6,340 nt of DNA from Leptolyngbya sp. SIO4C1 (GTDB lineage: Bacteria > Cyanobacteriota > Cyanobacteriia > Phormidesmidales > Phormidesmidaceae): NCBI GenBank assembly GCA_010671975.1, contig JAAHIA010000289.1:1-6340 (forward strand). Direction: 5' to 3'. Below the pieces are notes generated by a model. That model had not been told where the DNA came from. It searched no databases and saw only the letters and a program-made list of their open reading frames with translations. This document shows positions 1 through 5,203 of this stretch, one piece after another; within the stretch, counting starts at the first letter, position 1; every line of letters begins with the position of its first letter. A program made the position numbers and the translations under genes.

Positions 1-216
1 TCCGGCGCTAAGGATAACGGTAGAGGCCATAAATAGGACCGTTAATGTCCAGGTTGCTCGGTTCAGCGTGGTTTCAGCACTCTTTGTGCTGGTAAAAAGC
101 TGGGCCTGACCGCCAAGCGCACCTAGGCCATCCCCTTTGGGACTGTGAAGCAGGACGAGCACCGTTAAACCGACGGCAGCGACCATCCAGACTATTTGTA
201 CAACCGTTGTCAGCAT
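1..216 (-). CDS. secG: Preprotein translocase subunit SecG (3' end cut by window edge)
   Basis: SecG is the small, non-essential partner of SecY and SecE in the membrane channel that exports unfolded proteins, and in cyanobacteria it acts in the plasma and thylakoid membranes. The 72 visible codons start MLTTVVQIVW and show two hydrophobic segments, about residues 3-23 and 54-72. They are joined by the strongly conserved loop HSPKGDGLGALGGQAQLF (residues 24-41), the hallmark of cyanobacterial SecG. The family is about 75-78 residues long, so only the last few residues and the stop are missing. The start at 216 fits family length. An in-frame ATG at 252 would add 12 residues (MKVARFFNSRSA), and neither start has a clear ribosome binding site. 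The gene follows gpmI in the same direction after 128 bp, which suggests cotranscription. It is too short and edge-cut to stand out as a complete ORF, but the identification is firm. Confidence 0.94.
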   Translation of the reverse strand, partial: MLTTVVQIVWMVAAVGLTVLVLLHSPKGDGLGALGGQAQLFTSTKSAETTLNRATWTLTVLFMASTVILSAG

Positions 217-281
217 TGCAGAACGCGAGTTAAAAAATCGGGCAACTTTCATCCTATCGCAGGAACGAGCCAACGGATAGG

Positions 282-298
282 GCCGAGGCCGGCTCGGC
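282..298. repeat. Short GC-rich inverted repeat in the gpmI-secG spacer
   Basis: A perfect 6-bp inverted repeat, GCCGAG / CTCGGC, with a 5-base loop lies between the gpmI stop and the secG start. It could fold as a small hairpin in the transcript. No T run follows on the minus strand, so it is not a classical intrinsic terminator. It might act as an RNA-processing or stability element between the two genes, but that is speculative. The rest of the 128-bp spacer shows no convincing promoter. Confidence 0.3.
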
Positions 299-344
299 TA
301 CCGACTCCGACTAGCTCGTTCGACTTGACTGACGACTGTAGCAG

Positions 345-1943
345 CTACAAAGACACCCGCACCGGCGTACGATTTGGCTTCACATCCATATTGGCCGGCA
401 AAATCATGGAGCGCCCGGTCATTTCTGGAGGCTGCGGCAGCTGCAAAATATCCAGAATAGTCGGCGCAATATCGGCCAATCGACCGTCCTGACGCAGCTC
501 TGGCTCGTTGCCGCGACCTGGAATTTTTAGTCGCTCGCCTTCTACTAAGATAAACGGGACTGGATTGGTCGTATGTGCCGTCCAGGGTTTGCCCTGCTCG
601 TCGCGCATACATTCGGCGTTACCGTGATCGGCAATGATGATAGAGGTGCCGCCAGCGTTAATAGTAGAGGTCACCAGGCGACCAAGCTCGGTATCCACGG
701 TCTGAAGCGCCTCAACTGTAGCGTCTATCTGTCCGGTGTGCCCAACCATATCTGGGTTGGCATAGTTAATCACAATCAGTGAATAAACGCCTTTCTCAAT
801 CGCTGCGATCGCAACGTCGGTCACCTTTTTAGCCGACATGCGCGGATCTTTGTCATAGGTGGCTACCATGGGGCTCGGCACGAGCTCGCGATCTTCCCCA
901 GCAAAGGGCTCTTCTAAACCACCGTTAAAGAAGTAGGTGACATGCGCATATTTTTCCGTTTCAGCCGTGCGGAGCTGTCTGAGCCCGTGGTCAGCAACCA
1001 CCTGACCGAGAATATTGCTTAAATTTTGCGGCTCAAACGCCACCGTTACCGGCAGGCTGGCGTCATACTGCGTCATCGTCACGAAACTCAGCGGCTGAAT
1101 CAGCGAGCGTTTAAAGCCGTTGAACTGAGGGTCGACAAAGGCCTGAGTTAGCTGTCGCGCTCGATCGGGCCGAAAATTGAAAAAGATGATGCCGTCGCCG
1201 GGCTCAACGACCCCCGGGGCTAGCCGCACAGGCTCAATGAACTCGTCTGTCGTGCCTTCGGCGTAGGCCGCCTGCAGAATATCGGCAACCGGACGCGGGT
1301 CGCCAGCGCCTTCTTCTGTCATGACCCGATAGACCTTTTCTACCCGATCCCACCGGCGATCGCGATCCATCGCAAAATAGCGACCGCTCAGCGTCACCAT
1401 GCGTCCAAACTGAGTCTTGTCGATATGGTCTTGAATTCTTTGCACCGCTAGCGGGGCATCGGTCGGTTTGGTATCTCGACCATCGGTGACCACATGGATG
1501 CAAACATCTGAAAGATCTTGGGCCTTTGCCATCTCTAACAGACCTAGCAGATGGTTGAGGTGAGAATGCACCCCACCGTCAGAGCACAGCCCCACTAGGT
1601 GCAGCTTACCGCCGCTGTAGCGAACAGTCTGACAGACCTCTAGCAGCGCCGGATTCTCTTGAATGGTGCCCTCTTCAACCGCATCAGAGATGCGCACAAG
1701 CTCCTGCGGGACAACCCGACCGGCACCAATATTTAGATGCCCAACTTCAGAGTTGCCCATCTGCCCGTCTGGGAGACCGACATCCTTACCCGACGTTCTA
1801 ATCGTGGTGTGAGGATAGGCCTGCCAGAGGCTGTCAATAATGGGGGTTTGAGCAGCCTTGACAGCGTTACCTTCTAGCTCTTCACGGTAGCCCCATCCGT
1901 CTAGGATGACGAGCACCATTGGGGAGATCGGCATTTGTGCCAT
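345..1943 (-). CDS. gpmI: 2,3-bisphosphoglycerate-independent phosphoglycerate mutase (iPGM)
   Basis: This cytosolic enzyme interconverts 3- and 2-phosphoglycerate in lower glycolysis, through a phosphoserine intermediate and two Mn ions. The 532 residues carry the full catalytic set of the alkaline-phosphatase-like family. The metal site has D15 (LDGWG), the nucleophile S65 (MGNSEVGH), D398 and H402 (NPDMVGHTG), D439-H440 (ADHGN) and H457 (WTAHTTNP). Substrate contacts include H126, R156-D157 (TDGRD), R188, R194, R258 and R261 (FRPDR) and K331. The phosphatase-type domain is split by the phosphotransferase domain at about residues 80-300. The start at 1943 gives MAQMPISPMVLVILDGWG, close to cyanobacterial homologues; Met4 is an alternative. 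Compared with the roughly 511-residue Bacillus enzyme there is an extra stretch around residues 470-487 and a C-terminal tail ending NRTPVRVSL. Both are typical of cyanobacteria, where the PII partner PirC controls this enzyme. secG follows downstream. Confidence 0.98.
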   Translation of the reverse strand: MAQMPISPMVLVILDGWGYREELEGNAVKAAQTPIIDSLWQAYPHTTIRTSGKDVGLPDGQMGNSEVGHLNIGAGRVVPQELVRISDAVEEGTIQENPALLEVCQTVRYSGGKLHLVGLCSDGGVHSHLNHLLGLLEMAKAQDLSDVCIHVVTDGRDTKPTDAPLAVQRIQDHIDKTQFGRMVTLSGRYFAMDRDRRWDRVEKVYRVMTEEGAGDPRPVADILQAAYAEGTTDEFIEPVRLAPGVVEPGDGIIFFNFRPDRARQLTQAFVDPQFNGFKRSLIQPLSFVTMTQYDASLPVTVAFEPQNLSNILGQVVADHGLRQLRTAETEKYAHVTYFFNGGLEEPFAGEDRELVPSPMVATYDKDPRMSAKKVTDVAIAAIEKGVYSLIVINYANPDMVGHTGQIDATVEALQTVDTELGRLVTSTINAGGTSIIIADHGNAECMRDEQGKPWTAHTTNPVPFILVEGERLKIPGRGNEPELRQDGRLADIAPTILDILQLPQPPEMTGRSMILPANMDVKPNRTPVRVSL

Positions 1944-1981
1944 ACCAGAGAACCCTTTTTACAATGGTTGACAAATGTCTC

Positions 1982-2010
1982 AGAAATCATACCATCCTGA
2001 TTTCTCAGGA
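1982..2010 (-). promoter_or_regulatory. Candidate gpmI promoter with overlapping inverted repeats
   Basis: On the minus strand an extended -10 (TGG followed by TATGAT) lies at 1994-1986, which would start transcription near 1979 and give a leader of about 35 bases. No good -35 is seen, as is common when TGn precedes the -10. Two inverted repeats overlap it. One is AGAAATCA / TGATTTCT (1982-1989 and 1998-2005, 8-base spacer), whose left arm covers part of the -10. The other is TCCTGA / TCAGGA (1995-2000 and 2005-2010, 4-base loop), which abuts the TGG. The pairs share bases and could not both form a hairpin at once. Operator function is inferred from position. Confidence 0.4.
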
Positions 2011-2013
2011 CTT

Positions 2014-2019
2014 TATAAT
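2014..2019 (+). promoter_or_regulatory. Perfect TATAAT hexamer, possible divergent promoter
   Basis: A consensus -10 hexamer lies on the plus strand, reading away from gpmI into the gene-free gap. No -35 is found at the usual distance. A separate TTGACA at 1968-1973 is paired 16 bases later with TACCAT rather than with this hexamer. Either could start a rightward transcript near 2002-2026. In an AT-rich stretch such a hexamer can arise by chance, so support is weak. Confidence 0.22.
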
Positions 2020-2197
2020 TTATTTAGGTTTCTTATCGATGCTTTGTAAGTACCTTAAGCGAGGGGATCCAGTCGTTTGCCGAATCACCGCCGCATCCGC
2101 TAACCAACCGGAATGGCCAGTATCGCTTCTTTTGCAAACAGCCGCTTGCTCGCCGCTAATGCTAATCGCTCTAGACTAATCGCGTTGGATTACTAAG

Positions 2198-2209
2198 TGC
2201 TCTAGAGCA
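2198..2209. repeat. Perfect 12-bp palindrome TGCTCTAGAGCA
   Basis: This self-complementary dodecamer lies just before the 14-bp direct-repeat cluster. A 12-bp perfect palindrome could bind a dimeric regulator, but no family is recognised from the sequence. Confidence 0.4.
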
Positions 2210-2214
2210 GTCAC

Positions 2215-2256
2215 CTCTGCGTCAGATACTCTGCGTCAGATACTCTGCATCAGATA
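2215..2256. repeat. Three tandem 14-bp repeats, with a related copy nearby
   Basis: The unit CTCTGCGTCAGATA occurs exactly at 2215-2228 and 2229-2242, and with one G-to-A change at 2243-2256. A degenerate fragment (ATCAG core) follows at 2257-2270, and a further related copy, CTCTGTATCAGTATA, lies at 2297-2311. On the minus strand, towards gpmI, the unit reads TATCTGACGCAGAG. The period of 14 bp does not match the DNA helix, and there are no unique spacers, so this is a direct-repeat tract and not CRISPR. It may be a slippage-prone tract or a set of binding sites. Confidence 0.75.
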
Positions 2257-2264
2257 CATGTATC
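2253..2264. repeat. Perfect 12-bp palindrome GATACATGTATC
   Basis: This self-complementary dodecamer overlaps the end of the third 14-bp repeat, so the repeat boundary and the palindrome share the bases GATA. It could be a protein-binding site or a by-product of repeat decay. Confidence 0.45.
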
Positions 2265-2301
2265 AGGCACCCTGTCCTCGGTTGCCCCGTATCTTGCTCT
2301 G

Positions 2302-2321
2302 TATCAGTATAGTTACTGATA
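2302..2321. repeat. Inverted repeat TATCAGTA / TACTGATA
   Basis: Perfect 8-bp arms are separated by 4 bases (TAGT). The left arm lies inside the outlying copy of the 14-bp repeat (2297-2311). It can fold as a hairpin on either strand, but no T run follows, so a terminator role is unlikely. An operator-like role is possible. Confidence 0.45.
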
Positions 2322-2380
2322 TCCTTAGTTTAACCGTCCCACCGCCTGCTGTAAGTTAAAACACTATAAGCAAATGGGTT

Positions 2381-2424
2381 AAAAAATAAGGTTTAGTTCA
2401 ATTGGGAAATGTTAAAGAAAACCT
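2381..2424 (-). terminator. Possible weak terminator of the ABC-F gene
   Basis: Reading on the minus strand downstream of the ABC-F stop, AGGTTT (2424-2419) can pair with AAACCT (2394-2389), and the latter is followed directly by TATTTTTT (2388-2381). The order of stem then U run is right. However, the stem has only six pairs, is AT-rich and encloses a 24-base loop, so its strength is doubtful. A second inverted repeat, ATGCCT / AGGCAT (2474-2479 and 2496-2501), lies nearer the stop but has no T run. Confidence 0.25.
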
Positions 2425-2533
2425 AATCAGCGCTACGCCCTTGGTTCGAGAGTAGAGACAGGCCAGTTTAATAATGCCTCATATTAATACACCTCAGGCA
2501 TAGCCAGTCAAGATACTAGGCTAAATCTTTGAC

Positions 2534-4261
2534 TTAATCCTTAGCAGCTTTTTTGAGAGCCGCTTTGGCTCGCTGCTTTTCTCGCTGCCGCTGTCGCCGC
2601 TCAGCCGCTTTGGCTGCTTTCTCAGCTTCAATCTTTTCCAGCCTTGCCCGCTCTCTCTCTTCAGCAACTTTATCCAGGAAATAGTGATAGTCTCCCCGAT
2701 AAAGTCGCAGCTCGCCTTCGCGAATCTCAACAATTTTGTTCGCAACCTGCGAGATAAAAAATCGGTCGTGAGAAACAATTAGAACTGTGCCTTCGTATGC
2801 CTGCAGTGCAGTTTCTAACATCTCTTTAGCAGGAATATCTAAATGATTGGTCGGCTCGTCTAGAACTAACAGATTGGCCGGCCGCAGCAGCATCTTCGCT
2901 AGCGCTAGGCGGGCTTTCTCACCGCCGCTAAGGGTAGAGACTGGTTTGAAAACAGTGTCGCCGCTGAATAAAAAGCGGCCTAGCAGCGTGCGAACGGCCT
3001 CATTCTTCCAATCGGGGACCTCGTCATGGATTGTCTGCATGACGGTCTTATTGAGATCTAGCGCCTCGGCCTGGTTCTGCTCAAAATAGCTGGGGATCAC
3101 GTTGTGCTGGCCTAGTTCGGCGGTGCCTTCTGTTGGTGTTTCTAGACCCATAATCAGCCGCAGCAGGGTCGATTTGCCGGCACCGTTAGGACCCACAAAA
3201 GCAATTCGATCCCCGCGCTCAATTAGGAGATCGGCACCTAAGAACAAAATATTGTCATCGTAGATATGGGTGAGATCGCTAACTTTAACGACCTCGCGAC
3301 CGCTGCGCGGAGCCGACGCAAACTGAAAGTGCAGTCCCTTGAGATCGGTCACCGGAGCCTCGACCCGCTCAATCTTTTCTAGCTGTTTTTCTCGGCTCTT
3401 GGCCTGCGTGCTGCGAGTGGCGCTAGCGCGAAAGCGATCGACAAAAGTCTGCTGCTTGGCAATTTCTTTTTGCTGACGCTCAAATGTCGCCTGCTGGGCA
3501 GCTTTGTTTTCGGCCTTCTGAGCGAGATAGGCGCTGTAGTTGCCCAGATAGGTGGTCGAAATGCCGCGCTCAGTTTCAACAATCTGAGTGCAGAGCCGAT
3601 CGAGAAATTCGCGATCGTGGGATACAATCACCATCGGCGTGGTCAGGCTCTTAAGATAGGACTCTAACCATTCAATCGTCTCCAAATCGAGATGATTCGT
3701 CGGCTCGTCGAGCAGCAGCAAATCGGGCGATCGCAGCATCACTTTGCCCAGCCCCATCCGCATTTGCCAGCCGCCGCTGAAGGAGCTTACCAGCCGATCG
3801 CCATCGTCGGACTGAAAGCCCATCTCCGGCAAAATTTTCTCGATTTTGGCCTCTAGGCCATAGCCGTCGAGCGCTTCAAACTGACGCTGCTGGCGATCAA
3901 GCTGATTGATCAGCCGCTCTAGCTCGTCGGGATCGGCAGTTTCCATCTGCAAAGGGATTTCGTGGAGCGCCTGCTGAACCGCGTTGGCTTCCTCAAAGAC
4001 GGTCCAGAACTCTTCACGAACGGTGCGCTGCGGCTCAACTTCAAACTCCTGATTGAGATAGCCGATATGCAGCTCAGCCGGACGCACAACTTGGCCAGAG
4101 GTGGGCTCAACGTCACCCATAATGATCTTGAGCTGGGTTGATTTACCAGCCCCGTTAACGCCAACTAGGCCAATGCGATCGCCAGGCTTCACCTCCCAGC
4201 TTACGTCTCGGAGCACTTCGCCAGTGGGATAAACTTTGGTGATATTTTCGAGCCGCAGCAT
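2534..4261 (-). CDS. ABC-F family ATPase, ribosome-associated type
   Basis: ABC-F proteins are soluble twin-ATPase factors that bind the ribosomal E site and adjust the peptidyl-transferase centre; they are not transporters, and no membrane segment is present. The 575 residues hold two complete ABC domains. The first has Walker A GVNGAGKST (34-42), signature FSGGWQMR (161-168), Walker B LLLLDEPTNHLD (181-192) and switch His215. The second has Walker A GPNGAGKST (357-365), signature LSGGEKAR (444-451), Walker B LLVLDEPTNHLD (464-475) and switch His498. The charged linker at about 245-305, with FVDRFRASATRSTQAKSR, is the family's P-site tRNA-interaction segment. Its sequence looks closer to YheS and plastid ABCF5 than to EttA, which is an inference from memory. 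The C-terminus (about 531-575) is a Lys/Arg/Glu/Ala-rich helix. The start has no clear Shine-Dalgarno. The DUF928 gene lies 83 bp upstream in the same direction. Confidence 0.96.
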   Translation of the reverse strand: MLRLENITKVYPTGEVLRDVSWEVKPGDRIGLVGVNGAGKSTQLKIIMGDVEPTSGQVVRPAELHIGYLNQEFEVEPQRTVREEFWTVFEEANAVQQALHEIPLQMETADPDELERLINQLDRQQRQFEALDGYGLEAKIEKILPEMGFQSDDGDRLVSSFSGGWQMRMGLGKVMLRSPDLLLLDEPTNHLDLETIEWLESYLKSLTTPMVIVSHDREFLDRLCTQIVETERGISTTYLGNYSAYLAQKAENKAAQQATFERQQKEIAKQQTFVDRFRASATRSTQAKSREKQLEKIERVEAPVTDLKGLHFQFASAPRSGREVVKVSDLTHIYDDNILFLGADLLIERGDRIAFVGPNGAGKSTLLRLIMGLETPTEGTAELGQHNVIPSYFEQNQAEALDLNKTVMQTIHDEVPDWKNEAVRTLLGRFLFSGDTVFKPVSTLSGGEKARLALAKMLLRPANLLVLDEPTNHLDIPAKEMLETALQAYEGTVLIVSHDRFFISQVANKIVEIREGELRLYRGDYHYFLDKVAEERERARLEKIEAEKAAKAAERRQRQREKQRAKAALKKAAKD

Positions 4262-4262
4262 A

Positions 4263-4288
4263 GTGAAGGATAGCCTTGTGTGAAGGAT
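4263..4288. repeat. Direct repeat GTGAAGGAT just upstream of the ABC-F start
   Basis: GTGAAGGAT occurs at 4263-4271 and 4280-4288, 17 bp apart, immediately before the ABC-F start codon; on the minus strand the copies read ATCCTTCAC. They lie where the 5' leader would be. The pyrimidine-rich sense strand offers no Shine-Dalgarno near the ATG. An AAGG about 16 bases upstream can pair with CCTT of the nearer copy. No function is assigned. Confidence 0.4.
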
Positions 4289-4319
4289 GATCGAACATTC
4301 GTTAGGCGTTAACCTGTGT

Positions 4320-4336
4320 AAACTTTAACAAACTTT
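4320..4336. repeat. Direct repeat AAACTTT with 10-bp period between DUF928 and ABC-F genes
   Basis: AAACTTT is present at 4320-4326 and 4330-4336, so on the minus strand AAAGTTT repeats with a 10-bp period. It lies in the AT-rich 83-bp spacer where a promoter for the ABC-F gene would sit. The spacing resembles that of sites bound by OmpR-type regulators such as RpaB, but the sequence does not fit the HLR1 consensus in both halves. A TTTACA hexamer overlaps the right side on the minus strand, with only a poor -10 (AATGTT) 17 bases later. Confidence 0.35.
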
Positions 4337-4344
4337 TTAGAATT

Positions 4345-5079
4345 TTAAGGTAGGAGCAGCGGTGCGGTTGCGATCGCGTCTAGCTCAACTGAGCGCAGCA
4401 GCGCCTCAAATTCGCTTTGCACCGCCGCGCTGTCCGGCCGTCCTCGCAGCGCCTCGGTTAGAATTTCGGCCGTCTCAAACCACAGTCCGCTGGCTGCCGC
4501 GATCTCTGCCTGAGCGAGCGGTTCAGCGGCGGCAGCTAGCTGGGTCTGCAGGTTGGCTCCAAGCTCAACCCGCTCTACCCAGCCATCAATAAACATATCG
4601 GCCTGAGCGCTATCCAGATCGCAGTAGGCACTGACCGTCCAGCGATAGGTTTGCCCTACCTGCAGCGGCGGCACCCCAGCGGCGGCCGGCAGCTCAAGCG
4701 TAGCAATCCCAGCATCGCCGCCAGCTAAAAACACCGCTTGATAGATAGGCTGCTCGGTCCCGCTGTCGAGATCGGCCTCATACAGCCAGAATTCAACGTG
4801 GCTAGCCGTATTCTCTGGCATATACCAGTGAAAGCTTGGATAGGCAGCAGCCGTGGCGCCGATATTTTCTAGCGGGGAAACGGCCGTCAGTGGAACATCG
4901 CCAGCGATACAGGCCGGCAGCGGGTTGCGGGTACCGCCCGAGACGCGGCTGGCCGGAATGCCCTGCCGTCTGGGGCGATAGCGGATTTGGGCGGCCGCTT
5001 CGTTAGCCATGAGGCTGTAGCTGATCCCCACCGCTAGGGACAATCGAGCAAACTGTAACAAGGGACTAGCAAATTTCAT
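4345..5079 (-). CDS. Secreted DUF928-domain protein
   Basis: The function is unknown; DUF928 is a family found largely in cyanobacteria. The 244-residue product begins with a typical signal peptide: Lys2, a hydrophobic core at about 10-24 and a likely cut after NEAAA (residue 30, before QIRYRPRR). It is therefore expected in the periplasm or at the cell surface. The mature start is Arg-rich and leads into SGGTR (48-51). Family-like blocks follow: C57, LTAVSPLENIG (64-74), PSFHWYMP (81-88), VEFWLYE (95-101), QTYRWTVSAYCD (143-154) and DMFIDGWVERV (161-171). C57 and C153 could form a disulfide. The C-terminal third (about 176-240) is Ala/Leu/Glu-rich and probably helical, close to a TPR-like repeat in look, ending in LLRSVELDAIA. 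The start at 5079 is supported by the signal peptide and a weak AGGT five to six bases upstream. It is divergent from the small secreted-protein gene across 124 bp. Confidence 0.92.
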   Translation of the reverse strand: MKFASPLLQFARLSLAVGISYSLMANEAAAQIRYRPRRQGIPASRVSGGTRNPLPACIAGDVPLTAVSPLENIGATAAAYPSFHWYMPENTASHVEFWLYEADLDSGTEQPIYQAVFLAGGDAGIATLELPAAAGVPPLQVGQTYRWTVSAYCDLDSAQADMFIDGWVERVELGANLQTQLAAAAEPLAQAEIAAASGLWFETAEILTEALRGRPDSAAVQSEFEALLRSVELDAIATAPLLLP

Positions 5080-5203
5080 AGAGACCTGAGATGCTGCTTA
5101 GCAGCTGCTTGACTTAAAGTTGGCATTTACTAACATTTAGCCAGATATCTAGATAGACATTTAGCCGACATTTCACTAATGGCACTGCCTGAGAGGATCC
5201 ATC
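5080..5203. promoter_or_regulatory. Divergent promoter spacer with repeated CATTTA elements
   Basis: This 124-bp spacer must hold promoters for both the DUF928 gene (leftward) and the small secreted-protein gene (rightward). A plausible rightward promoter is TTGACT (5109-5114), a 16-base spacer and TAACAT (5131-5136), giving a leader of about 60 bases. CATTTA-type elements repeat at 5124, 5134, 5158 and 5169; the longest direct copies are ACATTTAGCC at 5133-5142 and 5157-5166. The first and last pairs are 10-11 bp apart, about one helical turn. Overlapping palindromes AGATATCT and ATCTAGAT lie at 5143-5154. No clear leftward promoter was found. Confidence 0.4.
5192..5197 (+). promoter_or_regulatory. 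Ribosome binding site AGAGGA for the 5204 gene
   Basis: AGAGGA ends six bases before the ATG at 5204, good Shine-Dalgarno spacing. This fixes the start of the small secreted-protein gene, whose N-terminus then reads as a proper signal peptide. It is the clearest ribosome binding site in the window. Confidence 0.6.

Larger units (their letters stand above)
1944..2533. other. 590-bp intergenic region upstream of gpmI, rich in short repeats
   Basis: No convincing protein gene, tRNA or other recognised RNA lies here. It is noticeably more AT-rich than its neighbours. From the gpmI side it contains a candidate extended -10 for gpmI set in nested inverted repeats (1982-2010). Next come a perfect TATAAT on the plus strand (2014-2019) and a tandem GCTAAT pair (2155-2166). 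Then follow palindromes, a cluster of 14-bp direct repeats (2198-2321), a TATAGT hexamer on the minus strand (2363-2368) and possible 3' hairpins of the ABC-F gene (2381-2501). A 46-codon plus-strand ORF (2039-2179) is present but resembles nothing I recognise. The gap is long for a cyanobacterial gene pair in the same direction, so a non-coding transcript or a long gpmI leader is possible. Confidence 0.6.

Noticed and set aside
298..612. 104-codon minus-strand frame
   Set aside because: It lies inside gpmI in another frame, is Arg/Ala-rich and has no family-like motif; a shadow of the real gene.
1234..1503. 89-codon minus-strand frame
   Set aside because: Fully inside gpmI in another frame, with shadow-like composition rich in Arg, Ser and His.
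1919..2179. 86-codon plus-strand frame crossing the gpmI start
   Set aside because: It overlaps the conserved gpmI N-terminus in antisense and has no recognisable domain. Only the non-overlapping part from 2039 was kept, as a weak finding.
2215..2270. CRISPR array
   Set aside because: The 14-bp units are directly adjacent with no spacers, and no cas genes are near.
2474..2501. Intrinsic terminator formed by ATGCCT / AGGCAT after the ABC-F stop
   Set aside because: Six-pair stem with a 16-base loop and no T run on the minus strand.
1944..2533. Insertion-sequence remnant
   Set aside because: No terminal inverted repeats flanked by target duplications and no transposase-like frame were found; the palindromes are short and internal.
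2521..2778. 85-codon minus-strand frame at the end of the ABC-F gene
   Set aside because: It overlaps the ABC-F coding region, whose Walker and switch motifs are intact in its own frame; the Lys/Arg-rich composition comes from the charged tail's codons.
5121..5142. RpaB (HLR1) site in the divergent spacer
   Set aside because: Spacing of the CATTTA elements is about right, but the halves mismatch the TTACA core at several bases.
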